Origin: a bacterium
Lineage (GTDB): Bacteria > Bacillota > Bacilli > Lactobacillales > Streptococcaceae
DNA: 64,000 bases
NCBI GenBank assembly: GCA_905221375.1
Contig: CAJNCY010000001.1
Location: 186,001-250,000 of the forward strand
Reading direction: 5' to 3'
A program made the translations under genes and the position numbers. Below the pieces are notes generated by a model. The model was not told where the DNA came from. It made no database searches and was given only the letters and a program-made list of their open reading frames with translations. This document shows, one piece after another, positions 18,463 to 27,707 of this stretch. Position 1 is the stretch's first letter; every line of letters begins with the position of its first letter.

Positions 18463-19593
18463 TTAGTAAACTGTTCTTTCAGTTTCTACATCGAAGAAGT
18501 GTGCTTTGTTCAAGTCAAATCCAAGTTCAACTGTTGCACCTGTTTGCAAGTAGTCACGAGCATCAACTTTGGCAACAAATTCATCTTTACCAACTTGGCA
18601 GTAAAGGTGAGATTCTGAACCAAGCAATTCTGATACTGAGATAGTAGCTTTGACAACTGATTCTGGGAATGTTTCAAGGAAAGCAGGTTCTGCATTCACG
18701 TCTTCTGGACGGATACCAAAGATCAATTCTTTACCTTCGTAGCCTTTTTCACGAAGAACTTTCAATGCACCTTCTGGCACTTTCAAGCGGAAACCGTCAG
18801 AAATAATTTCACTACCAACCAATTTCACATTGATGAAATTCATTGCTGGGCTTCCGATGAATCCTGCTACGAATTTGTTAACTGGGTTTTTGTAAACTTC
18901 TTGAGGAGTACCGATTTGTTCTACACGTCCGATAGTACCTGTACCAGCAGGGTTCTTAGTTGCTGACATGATAACGATACGGTCTGCAAGTGTCATCGCT
19001 TCTGTTTGGTCATGAGTTACGTAGATAGTTGTAGCTCCGATACGACGGTGGATTTTCGCAATTTCAGCACGCATCGATACACGAAGTTTAGCATCCAAGT
19101 TTGACAAAGGTTCGTCCATCAAGAACACTTTTGCATCACGGACAATGGCACGCCCCATGGCAACACGTTGACGTTGACCCCCAGAAAGGTCAGCAGGTTT
19201 ACGTTCCAAGAACTCTTTCAATCCAAGGATTTCAGCTGCTTCTTGTACACGTTTGTCGATGTCTTCCTTGCTGTATTTACGCAATTTCAAACCGAAAGCC
19301 ATGTTGTCATAAACAGTCATGTGTGGGTAAAGAGCGTAGTTTTGGAATACCATGGCGATGTCACGGTCTTTTGGAGCCACGTCGTTGACAACCACGCCAT
19401 CGATAGATGCAGTACCTTCTGTGATGTCTTCAAGACCAGCAATCATACGAAGAGTTGTTGATTTACCACATCCTGAAGGACCTACGAAAACGATAAATTC
19501 TTTGTCTTTGATGTCCAAGTTGAAGTCTTCAACTGAATAGTGTTCGCTGTTTGGATATTTTTTGTAAATATTTTTAAGATTCAATTCTACCAT
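18463..19593 (-). CDS. msmK: Multiple-sugar ABC transporter ATPase MsmK (shared ATPase)
   Basis: A 376-residue UgpC/MalK-type ATPase. Walker [11 protein letters not shown]-loop [10 protein letters not shown], signature LSGGQRQR, Walker [16 protein letters not shown] and H-loop VTHDQTEA are intact. The C-terminal third holds the TOBE/OB regulatory folds (FGIRPEDV near residue 290). In pneumococcus MsmK energises several sugar importers (raffinose, maltotetraose, sialic acid), and a single stand-alone gene without permeases, as here, is typical. A cre-like palindrome overlaps the promoter region, in line with catabolite control. Flanked by a PucR-type regulator upstream on the same strand, but a terminator separates them. 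Confidence 0.94.
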   Translation of the reverse strand: MVELNLKNIYKKYPNSEHYSVEDFNLDIKDKEFIVFVGPSGCGKSTTLRMIAGLEDITEGTASIDGVVVNDVAPKDRDIAMVFQNYALYPHMTVYDNMAFGLKLRKYSKEDIDKRVQEAAEILGLKEFLERKPADLSGGQRQRVAMGRAIVRDAKVFLMDEPLSNLDAKLRVSMRAEIAKIHRRIGATTIYVTHDQTEAMTLADRIVIMSATKNPAGTGTIGRVEQIGTPQEVYKNPVNKFVAGFIGSPAMNFINVKLVGSEIISDGFRLKVPEGALKVLREKGYEGKELIFGIRPEDVNAEPAFLETFPESVVKATISVSELLGSESHLYCQVGKDEFVAKVDARDYLQTGATVELGFDLNKAHFFDVETERTVY

Positions 19594-19625
19594 GAGATGA
19601 ACTCCTTTTGTCTTTTGATAGTTTT

Positions 19626-19649
19626 ATTATAAATGAAAACGTTTTACAT
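19626..19649 (-). promoter_or_regulatory. msmK -10 element with overlapping cre-like palindrome
   Basis: Minus strand ATGTAAAACGTTTTCAT (19633-19649) directly precedes TATAAT (19626-19631). The palindromic AAAACGTTTT core with TG and CA arms resembles a catabolite responsive element, but the left half is one base too long for the strict consensus, so another LacI-family regulator is possible. Confidence 0.55.
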
Positions 19650-19669
19650 TTCTATGGCAAGGTGACCAA

Positions 19670-19706
19670 AAAAATAAAAAAGTTCTGTGCAACTTGCACA
19701 AAACTT
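19670..19706 (-). terminator. Terminator of the PucR-type regulator
   Basis: Minus strand AAGTTTTGTGCA-AGT-TGCACAGAACTT followed by a T-run; the stem begins at the stop codon of the regulator gene. Confidence 0.88.
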
Positions 19707-20575
19707 TAGAGAATATCTGGTAAAATCAACTGATAACACAGGGTCAGGTCAGTCAATTCCTTCAACTGTAGCCCTGTCAATTCTTCCCATTTATCAATCT
19801 TGTATTGGAGAGAATTGCGGTGCAGATAGAGTTGCTGGGCTGTTTTAGTCAGAACAGCACTGTTTCCCCAAAGAGAAAGGATAATTTCCTGAATCTGATC
19901 CTGGTCCAAAATCATCTGATGAAGGCATTCTTTAATGACTCTCAGGTCCACAAGCCTTTCCCCCATACTCCACAGATAGAGTTGTGAAAAGGTGTGAACA
20001 CCTTGATGACCCTGACGCCACCAAGTCTTAAACAAATCCCGCTCCGCTTTGATCAAGTCTGACAGGGTTTGATGGCCTGTCTGAGACCAAACCTGCCCCA
20101 ACATGATTGACAGACGAAGGCCAAAGTCATACTCAACCGCATCAATCGTATCAGATAAGATTGAGCGGACAGAGGTATACTTATCTTGTTGAAGCACGAA
20201 AACATAATCCTGAGCTCCGACCTGAAGCACCGTCTGACAGTTAGGAAAAAGAGTTCGCATCATGTCTAACCAAGAGGCCAGATTTTCCTGTTGAAAATAG
20301 GAAAGATGGCAATAAACTAGCTGAATCTTTTTGAAAGCCTGCGGTGCCTGCCCCTTTCCCTCAATCAGATAGGGATACCAAGGATTGAGCGAACTAGCTT
20401 GCTCCTGCTGGGTCAAAAGGGCAACCAACTGCTTTTCACGCTCGCTGAGCCCAGTTTCCTCTAACAAAATCCACTTCTGAGAAGCCAAAGGAAGAGTAAG
20501 ATACCCCTCTTTCTCTACTGGTTGGTCTGAAATCTGAGCTTCAGGAAACCAGTCTTGTAATTCCTTTGCAATCAT
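19706..20575 (-). CDS. PucR-type helix-turn-helix regulator
   Basis: A 289-residue protein. The last ~60 residues form a PucR C-terminal HTH (HTH_30): TKTAQQLYLHRNSLQYKI with following helix. The N-terminal and central part resembles no domain that I can name; it may sense a metabolite. The start ATG at 20575 lies 3 nt after the mrnC stop, so the gene is the last of a pnp-cysE-GNAT-cysS-mrnC run. Streptococcal homologues are often found next to msmK-like sugar ATPases, which fits the position here, but a regulatory link to msmK is inference. Confidence 0.82.
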   Translation of the reverse strand: MIAKELQDWFPEAQISDQPVEKEGYLTLPLASQKWILLEETGLSEREKQLVALLTQQEQASSLNPWYPYLIEGKGQAPQAFKKIQLVYCHLSYFQQENLASWLDMMRTLFPNCQTVLQVGAQDYVFVLQQDKYTSVRSILSDTIDAVEYDFGLRLSIMLGQVWSQTGHQTLSDLIKAERDLFKTWWRQGHQGVHTFSQLYLWSMGERLVDLRVIKECLHQMILDQDQIQEIILSLWGNSAVLTKTAQQLYLHRNSLQYKIDKWEELTGLQLKELTDLTLCYQLILPDIL

Positions 20576-20578
20576 GTC

Positions 20579-20965
20579 CTAGCCCTCCACTTTTTGGATG
20601 CACCAAGAAATCAAGTTCTCAAGACGTTCCAAATTTTCAGTCATATGGAGATAGCCCATCACGGCTTCAAAACCTGTGGACATGCGATAAGTCACCACAT
20701 CGGCATTTTTAGCTTTGGTATGGCTATTGGTATTGCGACCACGTTTGTAAATTTCTTCTTCTTTTTCCGTTAAAACTTGCTCCTCCAACATGAGGGAAAT
20801 CAGGCGAGCCTGAGCCTTGGCAGATACATACTTAGTGGCCTCTTGGTGGAGTTTATTGGGTTTGGTCATGCCTCTGAGGATGAGGTGACGACGAATATAC
20901 ATAGAATACACCGCATCCCCTTCAAAAGCTAGAGCAATCCCGTTAATAAGATTGACATCAATCAC
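20579..20965 (-). CDS. mrnC: Mini-ribonuclease III (MrnC)
   Basis: A 128-residue RNase III-type nuclease lacking the double-stranded RNA binding domain; it matures 23S rRNA ends in Firmicutes. The catalytic signature ALAFEGDAVYSMYIRR is at residues 11-26, and a second acidic cluster lies in KNADVVTYRMSTGFEAVMGYL (split here as KNADVVTYRM and TGFEAVMGYL), near residues 87-107. It overlaps the cysS end by 8 nt, the usual arrangement of cysS-mrnC in Firmicutes. Start ATG at 20965. Confidence 0.93.
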   Translation of the reverse strand: MIDVNLINGIALAFEGDAVYSMYIRRHLILRGMTKPNKLHQEATKYVSAKAQARLISLMLEEQVLTEKEEEIYKRGRNTNSHTKAKNADVVTYRMSTGFEAVMGYLHMTENLERLENLISWCIQKVEG

Positions 20966-22301
20966 GTGTCCACCTCACTCCATCTTTGGTGTCAAGGAGC
21001 TTAATTCCTTGAGCAGCCAATTGGTCACGGATTTGGTCCGCCGTCGCAAAGTCACGATTGGCACGCGCTTCTTGGCGTTTTTGGATCAAGGCTTCGATTT
21101 CTGCATCCAAAACTTCCTCAACAAAGACAATCCCAAAGACTTCCAACATATCCGCAAGAGCTTGCTTAACACTTGCATCATAGTTACCCGAGTTAATCCA
21201 CTTGGCCATTTCAAAAACTACTGTGATACCGTTGGCAGAGTTGAAATCCTCATCCATAGCTGCTACAAACTTGTCTTTAAAAGCTTGCAAGTCTTGGGCA
21301 TCCACGTTTCCTGTAAATGGTTGTTCGTAAGTGTTCTTCAAATACTTGAGATTTGTCTCTGCATCACGCACTGCTTTTTCCGTAAAGTTGATTGGTTTAC
21401 GGTAATGCTGAGTCGCAAAGAAGAATCGAATCACTTGCCTGTCAAGAGTTTTGAGGGCATCGTGTACGGTAATGAAGTTACCCAAGGACTTGGACATCTT
21501 GACATTGTCAATATTGACAAAGCCATTGTGCATCCAGTAGTTAGCAAAAGTCTTGCCTGTTTTGGCTTCTGACTGGGCAATTTCATTGGTGTGGTGAGGA
21601 AACTCCAGATCGGCTCCACCACCGTGGATATCAATAGTATCGCCTAAAATTTCTGTCGACATGACTGAACACTCGATATGCCAGCCCGGACGACCAGGTC
21701 CCCAAGGACTGTCCCAAGAAATCTCGCCTGGTTTAGCAGCTTTCCATAGAGCAAAGTCTACAGGATTTTCCTTGCGAGCCGTTTCTTCATCGGTACGACC
21801 TGAAGCACCTAGCTCCAAGTCTTCCAAGGTTTTGTTAGCCAATTTGGCATAGTTGTGAGATTTTTCCACACGGAAATAGACATCCCCTTGACTCTCATAG
21901 GCAAAACCTTTCTCGATTAAATCTTCCACAAAACGGATGATGTCAGCCATAAACTCCACCACACGCGGATGGCGGGTCGCAGGCTTGACACCCAAGGCCG
22001 TCACATCCTCACGAAAGGCAGCGATGTACTTGTCCGCAACCTCCTGAGGCGTGATACCTTCTTCCTTGGCACGGTTGATAATCTTATCATCCACATCCGT
22101 AAAATTGGAAATATAGGCAACCTCATAACCACGGTATTCGAAGTAACGTCGAATCGTATCAAAAGCTACCGTCGAACGGGCATTCCCCACGTGGATATAG
22201 TTGTACACGGTTGGCCCACAGACATACATCTTAACCTTACCGTCCTCGATAGGGACAAATTCTCGCAAATCACGAGACATGGTGTCATAGATTTTAATCA
22301 T
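20958..22301 (-). CDS. cysS: Cysteinyl-tRNA synthetase
   Basis: Class I aminoacyl-tRNA synthetase charging tRNA-Cys. 447 residues from the ATG at 22301 (the open frame continues upstream to a TTG, but MIKIYDTMSRDL is the family N-terminus). The HIGH-type motif is HVGNARS near residue 38, KMSKS is VKMSKSLGN near residue 270. Zinc ligands are in MYVCGPT, WHIECSVM and GGGADLEFPHH. It sits downstream of the serine acetyltransferase gene cysE and an acetyltransferase, the common Firmicute link of cysteine synthesis to cysteine charging. Confidence 0.96.
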   Translation of the reverse strand: MIKIYDTMSRDLREFVPIEDGKVKMYVCGPTVYNYIHVGNARSTVAFDTIRRYFEYRGYEVAYISNFTDVDDKIINRAKEEGITPQEVADKYIAAFREDVTALGVKPATRHPRVVEFMADIIRFVEDLIEKGFAYESQGDVYFRVEKSHNYAKLANKTLEDLELGASGRTDEETARKENPVDFALWKAAKPGEISWDSPWGPGRPGWHIECSVMSTEILGDTIDIHGGGADLEFPHHTNEIAQSEAKTGKTFANYWMHNGFVNIDNVKMSKSLGNFITVHDALKTLDRQVIRFFFATQHYRKPINFTEKAVRDAETNLKYLKNTYEQPFTGNVDAQDLQAFKDKFVAAMDEDFNSANGITVVFEMAKWINSGNYDASVKQALADMLEVFGIVFVEEVLDAEIEALIQKRQEARANRDFATADQIRDQLAAQGIKLLDTKDGVRWTRD

Positions 22302-22383
22302 AAAATAATAGTCAGGAAAGCTAAAATCCAAGAACAGTTAGTTTCATCACTAAGAGTTCAATTCAATTTCAGTCCGAATCTCT

Positions 22384-23268
22384 CTAGACTTCGGAATCCC
22401 TTGCTCCTTTCTCATTCAGATAAACTACCTGGGTCTGTTTGACAAAGCCGATTTTTTCATATAAGCGTTTGGCACCTACGTTGCTGTCCTCTACTGCAAT
22501 CTGAAATTCCTTATCATTTTGCTCAATCAGTTGGTTGACTAGGGATTTTGCTAAATAGCTTCCATAGCCTTTCCCACGTTCAGGTTCCGATATTGCCAAA
22601 CCATAGAAGTAATTCGTATTAGTCGATAAATCTACCGTGCAAGTCCCAATAACCTGACCGTCTTTTAATAAAATATATAGGCGACTTTCTGGATCCTTCA
22701 GGGCTTCAGCGACATATCTATCCACAACTTCTCTAGATTCATGCTCCTCTGAAAATGCCTGAAATTTTAATTGACCAATTTGATCCTGATGCGAACTATC
22801 TGCTAACAAAACTTCAAGATGGGAAACATTTGCTAACGGATAAGGTTTTCTATCCTTACCTAACCAAGTTTCTGTCTCTTCATCCTCGACCAATCCCCAG
22901 TTGCTAACAAAATCAGGATGGCGGTCTAGAAAAACACGCTCTGTCTGAAAAGTAACTGAACGAATAGGGAAAGAAGCCGTTTCTTTCTTAAAACTAGTAA
23001 ACAATGCACGCGCAATCCCCTGATGGCGATGACTTGGATGAACCAGTATCGTCACTTCCACATCTTGATCATCTGCATAGACAGTTAATAAACCAACAAG
23101 TTCGCCTTTTTCATAATAAAGGAAAAAGGCGGGCATGTTTGGGTCAAAATTAAGCATATTAGATAGATAGGGATCACGATAGGTACCGTCATAGTTTTGG
23201 CAACAGTTAATTAGTTTTTTCGCCTCAGATAGCTCCTCTTGGCTTAACTTGTTTCTTGCTTGAATCAT
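22384..23268 (-). CDS. Two-domain GNAT-family N-acetyltransferase
   Basis: A 294-residue protein with two GNAT folds. The first has the acetyl-CoA loop HPSHRHQGIARALF around residues 77-90; the second has LAISEPERGKGYGSYLAKSL around residues 223-242, followed by the family's SNVGAKRLYEKIGF end. Tandem GNAT proteins of this sort act on small molecules such as aminoglycosides or mycothiol precursors, but the substrate here is unknown. It lies between cysE and cysS; the gap to cysE is 11 nt, so it is cotranscribed. AGAGGATACC precedes the ATG. Confidence 0.88.
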   Translation of the reverse strand: MIQARNKLSQEELSEAKKLINCCQNYDGTYRDPYLSNMLNFDPNMPAFFLYYEKGELVGLLTVYADDQDVEVTILVHPSHRHQGIARALFTSFKKETASFPIRSVTFQTERVFLDRHPDFVSNWGLVEDEETETWLGKDRKPYPLANVSHLEVLLADSSHQDQIGQLKFQAFSEEHESREVVDRYVAEALKDPESRLYILLKDGQVIGTCTVDLSTNTNYFYGLAISEPERGKGYGSYLAKSLVNQLIEQNDKEFQIAVEDSNVGAKRLYEKIGFVKQTQVVYLNEKGARDSEV

Positions 23269-23279
23269 ATAGGTATCCT

Positions 23280-23897
23280 CTACAACCCAGACGATCTGTG
23301 ACTGGCTTCTTTAGCCTGCTCGAGTTTATTGACGTAGTACTCTCGTTTTTCTTCGACTTCGTGGATCGTCGGTTCATCCTTCTGTCCATGAACTCGGACA
23401 ATCTTGGCCGGAATACCGACAACCGTCACATCACTAGGTACATCTGCTACGACAACTGCTGCAGCACCGACCTTGGCATTTGCACCAATTTCTACAGGAC
23501 CAATAACTTGGGCATGTGCTGATATCAAGGCTCCCTTTCGAACCGTCGGATGGCGTTTGCCACAGTCTTTCCCTGTTCCCCCAAGAGTCACCCCATGATA
23601 GAGGAGAACTCCCGTCTCAACGATAGCCGTCTCCCCAATCACCAAGCCAGAACCGTGGTCGATAAAGACTCCAGAGTCGATTTGAGCACCTGGATGAATC
23701 TCAATTTGAGTCCAAAAGCGCCAAAACTGGCTGTGCATACGCGCCAAGAGTTTAAAGCCATGCTTCCAGAGAAAATGCGAGAGACGGTGGGCCGCCAAGG
23801 CCTTGACACCTGGATAAGTCAGCAAAACCTCCAAAGTGGTGCGGGCCGCTGGATCATTTTCTTTTACGATATCAATGGTTTCGCGCCACCATCCCAT
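23280..23897 (-). CDS. cysE: Serine O-acetyltransferase
   Basis: First enzyme of cysteine synthesis, making O-acetylserine from serine and acetyl-CoA. 205 residues. The left-handed beta-helix repeats run from IEIHPGAQIDSGVFIDHGSG through ETAIVETGVLLYHGVTLGG and TGKDCGKRHPTV; the catalytic His and Asp are in the DHGSGLVIGE region. AAGGAG precedes the ATG. It lies 15 nt after pnp and is probably in the same transcript. Confidence 0.95.
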   Translation of the reverse strand: MGWWRETIDIVKENDPAARTTLEVLLTYPGVKALAAHRLSHFLWKHGFKLLARMHSQFWRFWTQIEIHPGAQIDSGVFIDHGSGLVIGETAIVETGVLLYHGVTLGGTGKDCGKRHPTVRKGALISAHAQVIGPVEIGANAKVGAAAVVVADVPSDVTVVGIPAKIVRVHGQKDEPTIHEVEEKREYYVNKLEQAKEASHRSSGL

Positions 23898-23912
23898 ACA
23901 TTTCTCCTTTTC

Positions 23913-26126
23913 TTATTCTGAATCTTTTGGTGTTTCTGTAATTTCTTTCTTAGGTTTGTGATCCTTGTGATGACGTGGGCGGTGAGGACGCTCTGATTTT
24001 TCACCTTTTTCATCACGTTCAGGTTTTGGAGGACGAGGAAGAAGGGCTTTCATAGAAGCATCCACACGTCCTTTTTCATCAATCTTGATAACTTTAACAT
24101 CAACTTCATCCCCGATTGCTACCAAGTCTTCGACATTATTGGTACGCGTCCAAGCCATCTCAGAGATATGAACAAGGGCATCTGTCTTATCAAAGAGGTT
24201 AACAAAGGCACCAAATTTCTCGATACGAACGACTTTAGCACGGTAAACTTCATCCACTTTGGCTTCACGGACCAAACCAGCAATAATTTCTTTAGCACGA
24301 TTGATGGCATCTTGGTCGCTAGAGTAGATAGATACATTTCCTTCTTCATCGATATCAATCTTAACGCCTGTTTCAGCGATAATCTTGTCGATGGTTTCTC
24401 CACCCTTACCGATGACAATCTTAATCTTGTCCACATCAATCTTGATGGTATCAATTTTCGGAGCAGTTGGAGCCAATTCTGGACGAACTTCTGGAATGGT
24501 TGCTTCAATCACATCAAGGATTTCAAAACGAGCTTTCTTGGCTTGGGCAAGAGCCTCAGTCAAGATTTCTGCAGTAATCCCTTGGATCTTGATATCCATT
24601 TGAAGGGCTGTAATCCCGTCACGAGTACCTGCAACCTTGAAGTCCATGTCTCCAAAGTGGTCTTCCAAACCTTGGATATCTGTCAAGACTGTATAGTTGT
24701 TTCCATCTGAGATGAGACCCATGGCAATCCCTGCTACTGGCGCCTTGATTGGCACACCACCAGCCATAAGGGCAAGAGTTCCCGCACAGATAGAAGCTTG
24801 AGATGAAGAACCATTTGATTCCAAGACCTCTGCTACCAAGCGGATCGCGTATGGGAATTCTTCCAAACTTGGCAAGACTTGAGCAAGGGCACGCTCACCA
24901 AGAGCACCGTGACCGATTTCACGACGACCTGGCGCACCGTAACGTCCAGTTTCCCCTACAGAGTATTGAGGGAAGTTATAATGGTGCATAAAGCGTTTCT
25001 TATACTCTGGATCCAAACCATCAATGATTTGAGTTTCACCCATCGGAGCCAAGGTCAAGACTGAAAGAGCCTGAGTTTGTCCACGAGTAAAGAGACCTGA
25101 ACCGTGCACACGAGGAAGGAAGTCAACAACCGCATCCAAAGGACGGATTTCATCGACCTTACGACCATCAGGACGCACCTTGTCTTCTGTGATCAAACGG
25201 CGCACTTCAGCGTGTTCCATTTGTTCCAAGATTTCAGCCACATCACGCATGATACGGTCAAATTCTTCGTGGTCTGCATATTTTTCTTTGTAAACAGCAG
25301 TCACTTGGTCTTTAACTGCTTGAGTTGCAGCTTCACGAGCCAATTTTTCTTCTACTTGGACAGCTTTTTGGAGGTCGCTGTTGTAGGCTGCGATGATTTC
25401 AGCCTGCAAGTCAGCATCCACATGAAGCAATTCTACTTCTGCTTTTTCCTTACCGACAGCAGCAACGATTTCTTCTTGGAAAGCAATCAATTCTTTGACC
25501 GCTTCGTGCCCTTTAAGGAGCGCTTCCAGCATGATTTCTTCTGACAATTCTTTAGCACCAGACTCTACCATGTTGATGGCATGTTTGGTACCAGCTACTG
25601 TCAATTCAAGTAGAGATTGCTCTGCTTGTTCTTGACTAGGGTTGATGATGATTTGGCCATCTACATAGCCCACTTGTACCCCAGCGATTGGTCCGTCAAA
25701 TGGAATATCTGAGATAGACAGTGCCAAGGATGAACCAAACATAGCTGCCATTGGAGCAGATGCATTTTCATCATAAGAAAGAACTGTGTTGATGACTTGG
25801 ACTTCGTTACGGAAACCTTCCGCAAACATTGGACGGATTGGACGGTCAATCAAACGCGCTGTCAAAGTCGCATCCGTTGAAGGACGTCCTTCACGTTTCA
25901 TAAAGCCACCAGGAAATTTCCCAGCCGCATACATTTTTTCTTCATAGTTGACTTGAAGTGGGAAGAAATCCCCAGTTGCCATCTTCTTAGACATAACGGC
26001 CGCAGTCAAGACAGTTGACTCACCGTAACGCACGACAACAGAGCCATTTGCTTGCTTAGCAACCTGACCAGTCTCTACGATTAACTCACGACCCGCAAAA
26101 GTCGTTTGAAACACTTGTTTTGTCAT
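23913..26126 (-). CDS. pnp: Polyribonucleotide nucleotidyltransferase (PNPase)
   Basis: Phosphorolytic 3'-5' exoribonuclease of the RNA degradosome. 737 residues from the ATG at 26126, the standard length; AAAGGGG lies 6 nt upstream. The open frame extends 54 codons further but that stretch is not family-like and covers the likely promoter. Domains: two RNase PH cores ([11 protein letters not shown] and [13 protein letters not shown] regions), a KH domain ([14 protein letters not shown] near residue 565) and an S1 domain ([14 protein letters not shown] near residue 635). A basic and acidic tail rich in Lys, Glu, Pro and Arg follows from residue ~695. The gene heads the cysE-GNAT-cysS-mrnC run. 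Confidence 0.96.
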   Translation of the reverse strand: MTKQVFQTTFAGRELIVETGQVAKQANGSVVVRYGESTVLTAAVMSKKMATGDFFPLQVNYEEKMYAAGKFPGGFMKREGRPSTDATLTARLIDRPIRPMFAEGFRNEVQVINTVLSYDENASAPMAAMFGSSLALSISDIPFDGPIAGVQVGYVDGQIIINPSQEQAEQSLLELTVAGTKHAINMVESGAKELSEEIMLEALLKGHEAVKELIAFQEEIVAAVGKEKAEVELLHVDADLQAEIIAAYNSDLQKAVQVEEKLAREAATQAVKDQVTAVYKEKYADHEEFDRIMRDVAEILEQMEHAEVRRLITEDKVRPDGRKVDEIRPLDAVVDFLPRVHGSGLFTRGQTQALSVLTLAPMGETQIIDGLDPEYKKRFMHHYNFPQYSVGETGRYGAPGRREIGHGALGERALAQVLPSLEEFPYAIRLVAEVLESNGSSSQASICAGTLALMAGGVPIKAPVAGIAMGLISDGNNYTVLTDIQGLEDHFGDMDFKVAGTRDGITALQMDIKIQGITAEILTEALAQAKKARFEILDVIEATIPEVRPELAPTAPKIDTIKIDVDKIKIVIGKGGETIDKIIAETGVKIDIDEEGNVSIYSSDQDAINRAKEIIAGLVREAKVDEVYRAKVVRIEKFGAFVNLFDKTDALVHISEMAWTRTNNVEDLVAIGDEVDVKVIKIDEKGRVDASMKALLPRPPKPERDEKGEKSERPHRPRHHKDHKPKKEITETPKDSE

Positions 26127-26739
26127 TTTAATCCCCTTTGGATTGATGAAATTATACGCCTTGCCTACAAAGATCAAGATATTTTGGACGGTTCGGCTTG
26201 CCGAACATTTCTGTAGAAAAATAGGAAGGTGACGCCACACTCGATGAGTGCTAGGAAGCTTATCTTTTTTCCTAAAAAATGAGGCCAAAATTCAATTAAG
26301 TATCTTTTTGATATTTCCCTGAAATAGTGCGGACGGGAGGTAAAATTATCCAGTGGATGATTTTAGAAATCCAATGGAATTTCAATGGTAATTTTTAATT
26401 ACTTCGCCTTTTCATTTCTATGCTCAGGTTAAAATAGTTTCCCGAACTATTTTACTCTCAAAAATCCCGTCTTAGATAATAATATTGTTATCATCTAGGA
26501 TACCACGATAGCGTGAAATATCTTTTAAATACTCACTCCGTTCGTGTTTTTTGAGACACACATTATCAGATTTTGTTTAAAAAATAATCAACTTTAAACA
26601 AACTTCTACAACCTAAATACCCTCATCTTTGTATCAAGTACGTACAGAGTCTATTTTATCATATTTTTCTTAAAAAGTGCGGTCTTTACCATTAAAAAGG
26701 AACCATTCCCCTCACTTGAGAAGAATGGTTTACTTTTTA
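26127..26739 (-). other. 613-bp intergenic region upstream of pnp, no intact gene
   Basis: Holds a TATAAT at 26151-26156 (about 25 nt before the pnp ATG, with a poor -35), a perfect hairpin GTTCGG-N4-CCGAAC at 26191-26206, and AAAATAGTT-N5-AACTATTTT at 26431-26453. A U-rich terminator for metF lies at its far end. Several short open stretches exist but none has a convincing start and coding pattern; fragments may be remnants of a small gene. No tRNA or riboswitch was recognised. Confidence 0.5.
26693..26730 (-). terminator. Terminator of metF
   Basis: Minus strand AACCATTC, 14-nt loop, GAATGGTT followed by CCTTTTT; ends 10 nt after the metF stop codon. Confidence 0.85.
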
Positions 26740-27606
26740 TTATCCTAGAGACTGATGATTAAACAAGGCATGGGTTGCTTGATGAATGTATTTTGCTGTT
26801 TCAGCATTGTTCATGGTGTAGAGATGCACACCTGCAACATCCTGAGTTACCAAGTCCACGATTTGGTCCACTGCATAGGCAAGTCCTGCTGCTCTGAGCG
26901 ACTCAGGGTCATGCTCATACTTGTCTAAGATGGCTTTAAATTTGCGTGGAAGATGGATATTCTCACAAGTCTTCAAGAGGCGGAGAGCCTGATTTCGATT
27001 CAAAATTGGCATAATTCCTGCATGAATAGGAACATCAATCCCAGCCAAGATGCACTTGTCTTGGAAATCATAGAAGCGCTCATTGTCAAAGAAAAGCTGG
27101 GTTACAAGGCTCGAACAACCTGCATCTACCTTCTTCTTGAGATTTTGGATATCTGAAATCTGATTTGGTGAATCTGGATGACCTTCTGGATAACAAGCAC
27201 CAACAATATCAAAGTGAGGAGCTTGCTCCTTGATGAACTCAATCAAGTCGGTTGCATAGCGGAAATCCTTCTGTGGCTCCACATCAGGAATAATATCCCC
27301 ACGCAAGGCCAAGATTTTCTGTACCCCAACCTTGTCCAAGTCGGCAATGGTTTCAGCAACCTTGTCCTTGGTCAAATAGATGGCTGGCAAGTGAGCAATA
27401 GTCGGAATCGCTAAGTCATTTTGGATAAAGTCAGCCAAACGAACCGTCGTTTCCTTGATATTAAATTTATTATTGCTGGCAGTCACACTGATAAAGTGGG
27501 GAGCCAACTCCTGCATATCTCGAAGAGCAGAAATAATGTTATCATTACCCACGGCTGGGTTTGGAGGGAACACTTCAAATGAGAGTGACGGTGTTTGGCG
27601 TGACAT
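26740..27606 (-). CDS. metF: 5,10-methylenetetrahydrofolate reductase
   Basis: FAD enzyme that reduces methylene-THF to methyl-THF, the methyl donor for methionine synthesis. 288 residues. N-terminal SFEVFPPNPAVGND holds the catalytic Glu and FAD contacts, followed by the family's HFISVTAS, ILALRGD and TQLFFDNERFYDF segments of the TIM barrel. The ATG at 27606 is preferred over one two codons upstream because AAAAGGA is then at proper distance. It follows metE by 101 nt with no terminator, so metE-metF form one methionine operon under the MET-box at 30040. Confidence 0.95.
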   Translation of the reverse strand: MSRQTPSLSFEVFPPNPAVGNDNIISALRDMQELAPHFISVTASNNKFNIKETTVRLADFIQNDLAIPTIAHLPAIYLTKDKVAETIADLDKVGVQKILALRGDIIPDVEPQKDFRYATDLIEFIKEQAPHFDIVGACYPEGHPDSPNQISDIQNLKKKVDAGCSSLVTQLFFDNERFYDFQDKCILAGIDVPIHAGIMPILNRNQALRLLKTCENIHLPRKFKAILDKYEHDPESLRAAGLAYAVDQIVDLVTQDVAGVHLYTMNNAETAKYIHQATHALFNHQSLG

Positions 27607-27707
27607 AGTCATTATCCTTTTCTAGTTGATTTTTCGTTAGCTGGACTCCTAGAATCCAAGTGAAACCGGCAGATTGACCAAACAGTGCTTCTTGAGAAAT
27701 CCTTATC

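Noticed and set aside
26127-26288. Extended N-terminus for PNPase (54 extra codons)
   Set aside because: The extension is not family-like and covers the likely -10; the ATG at 26126 has a strong ribosome binding site and gives the standard 737 residues.
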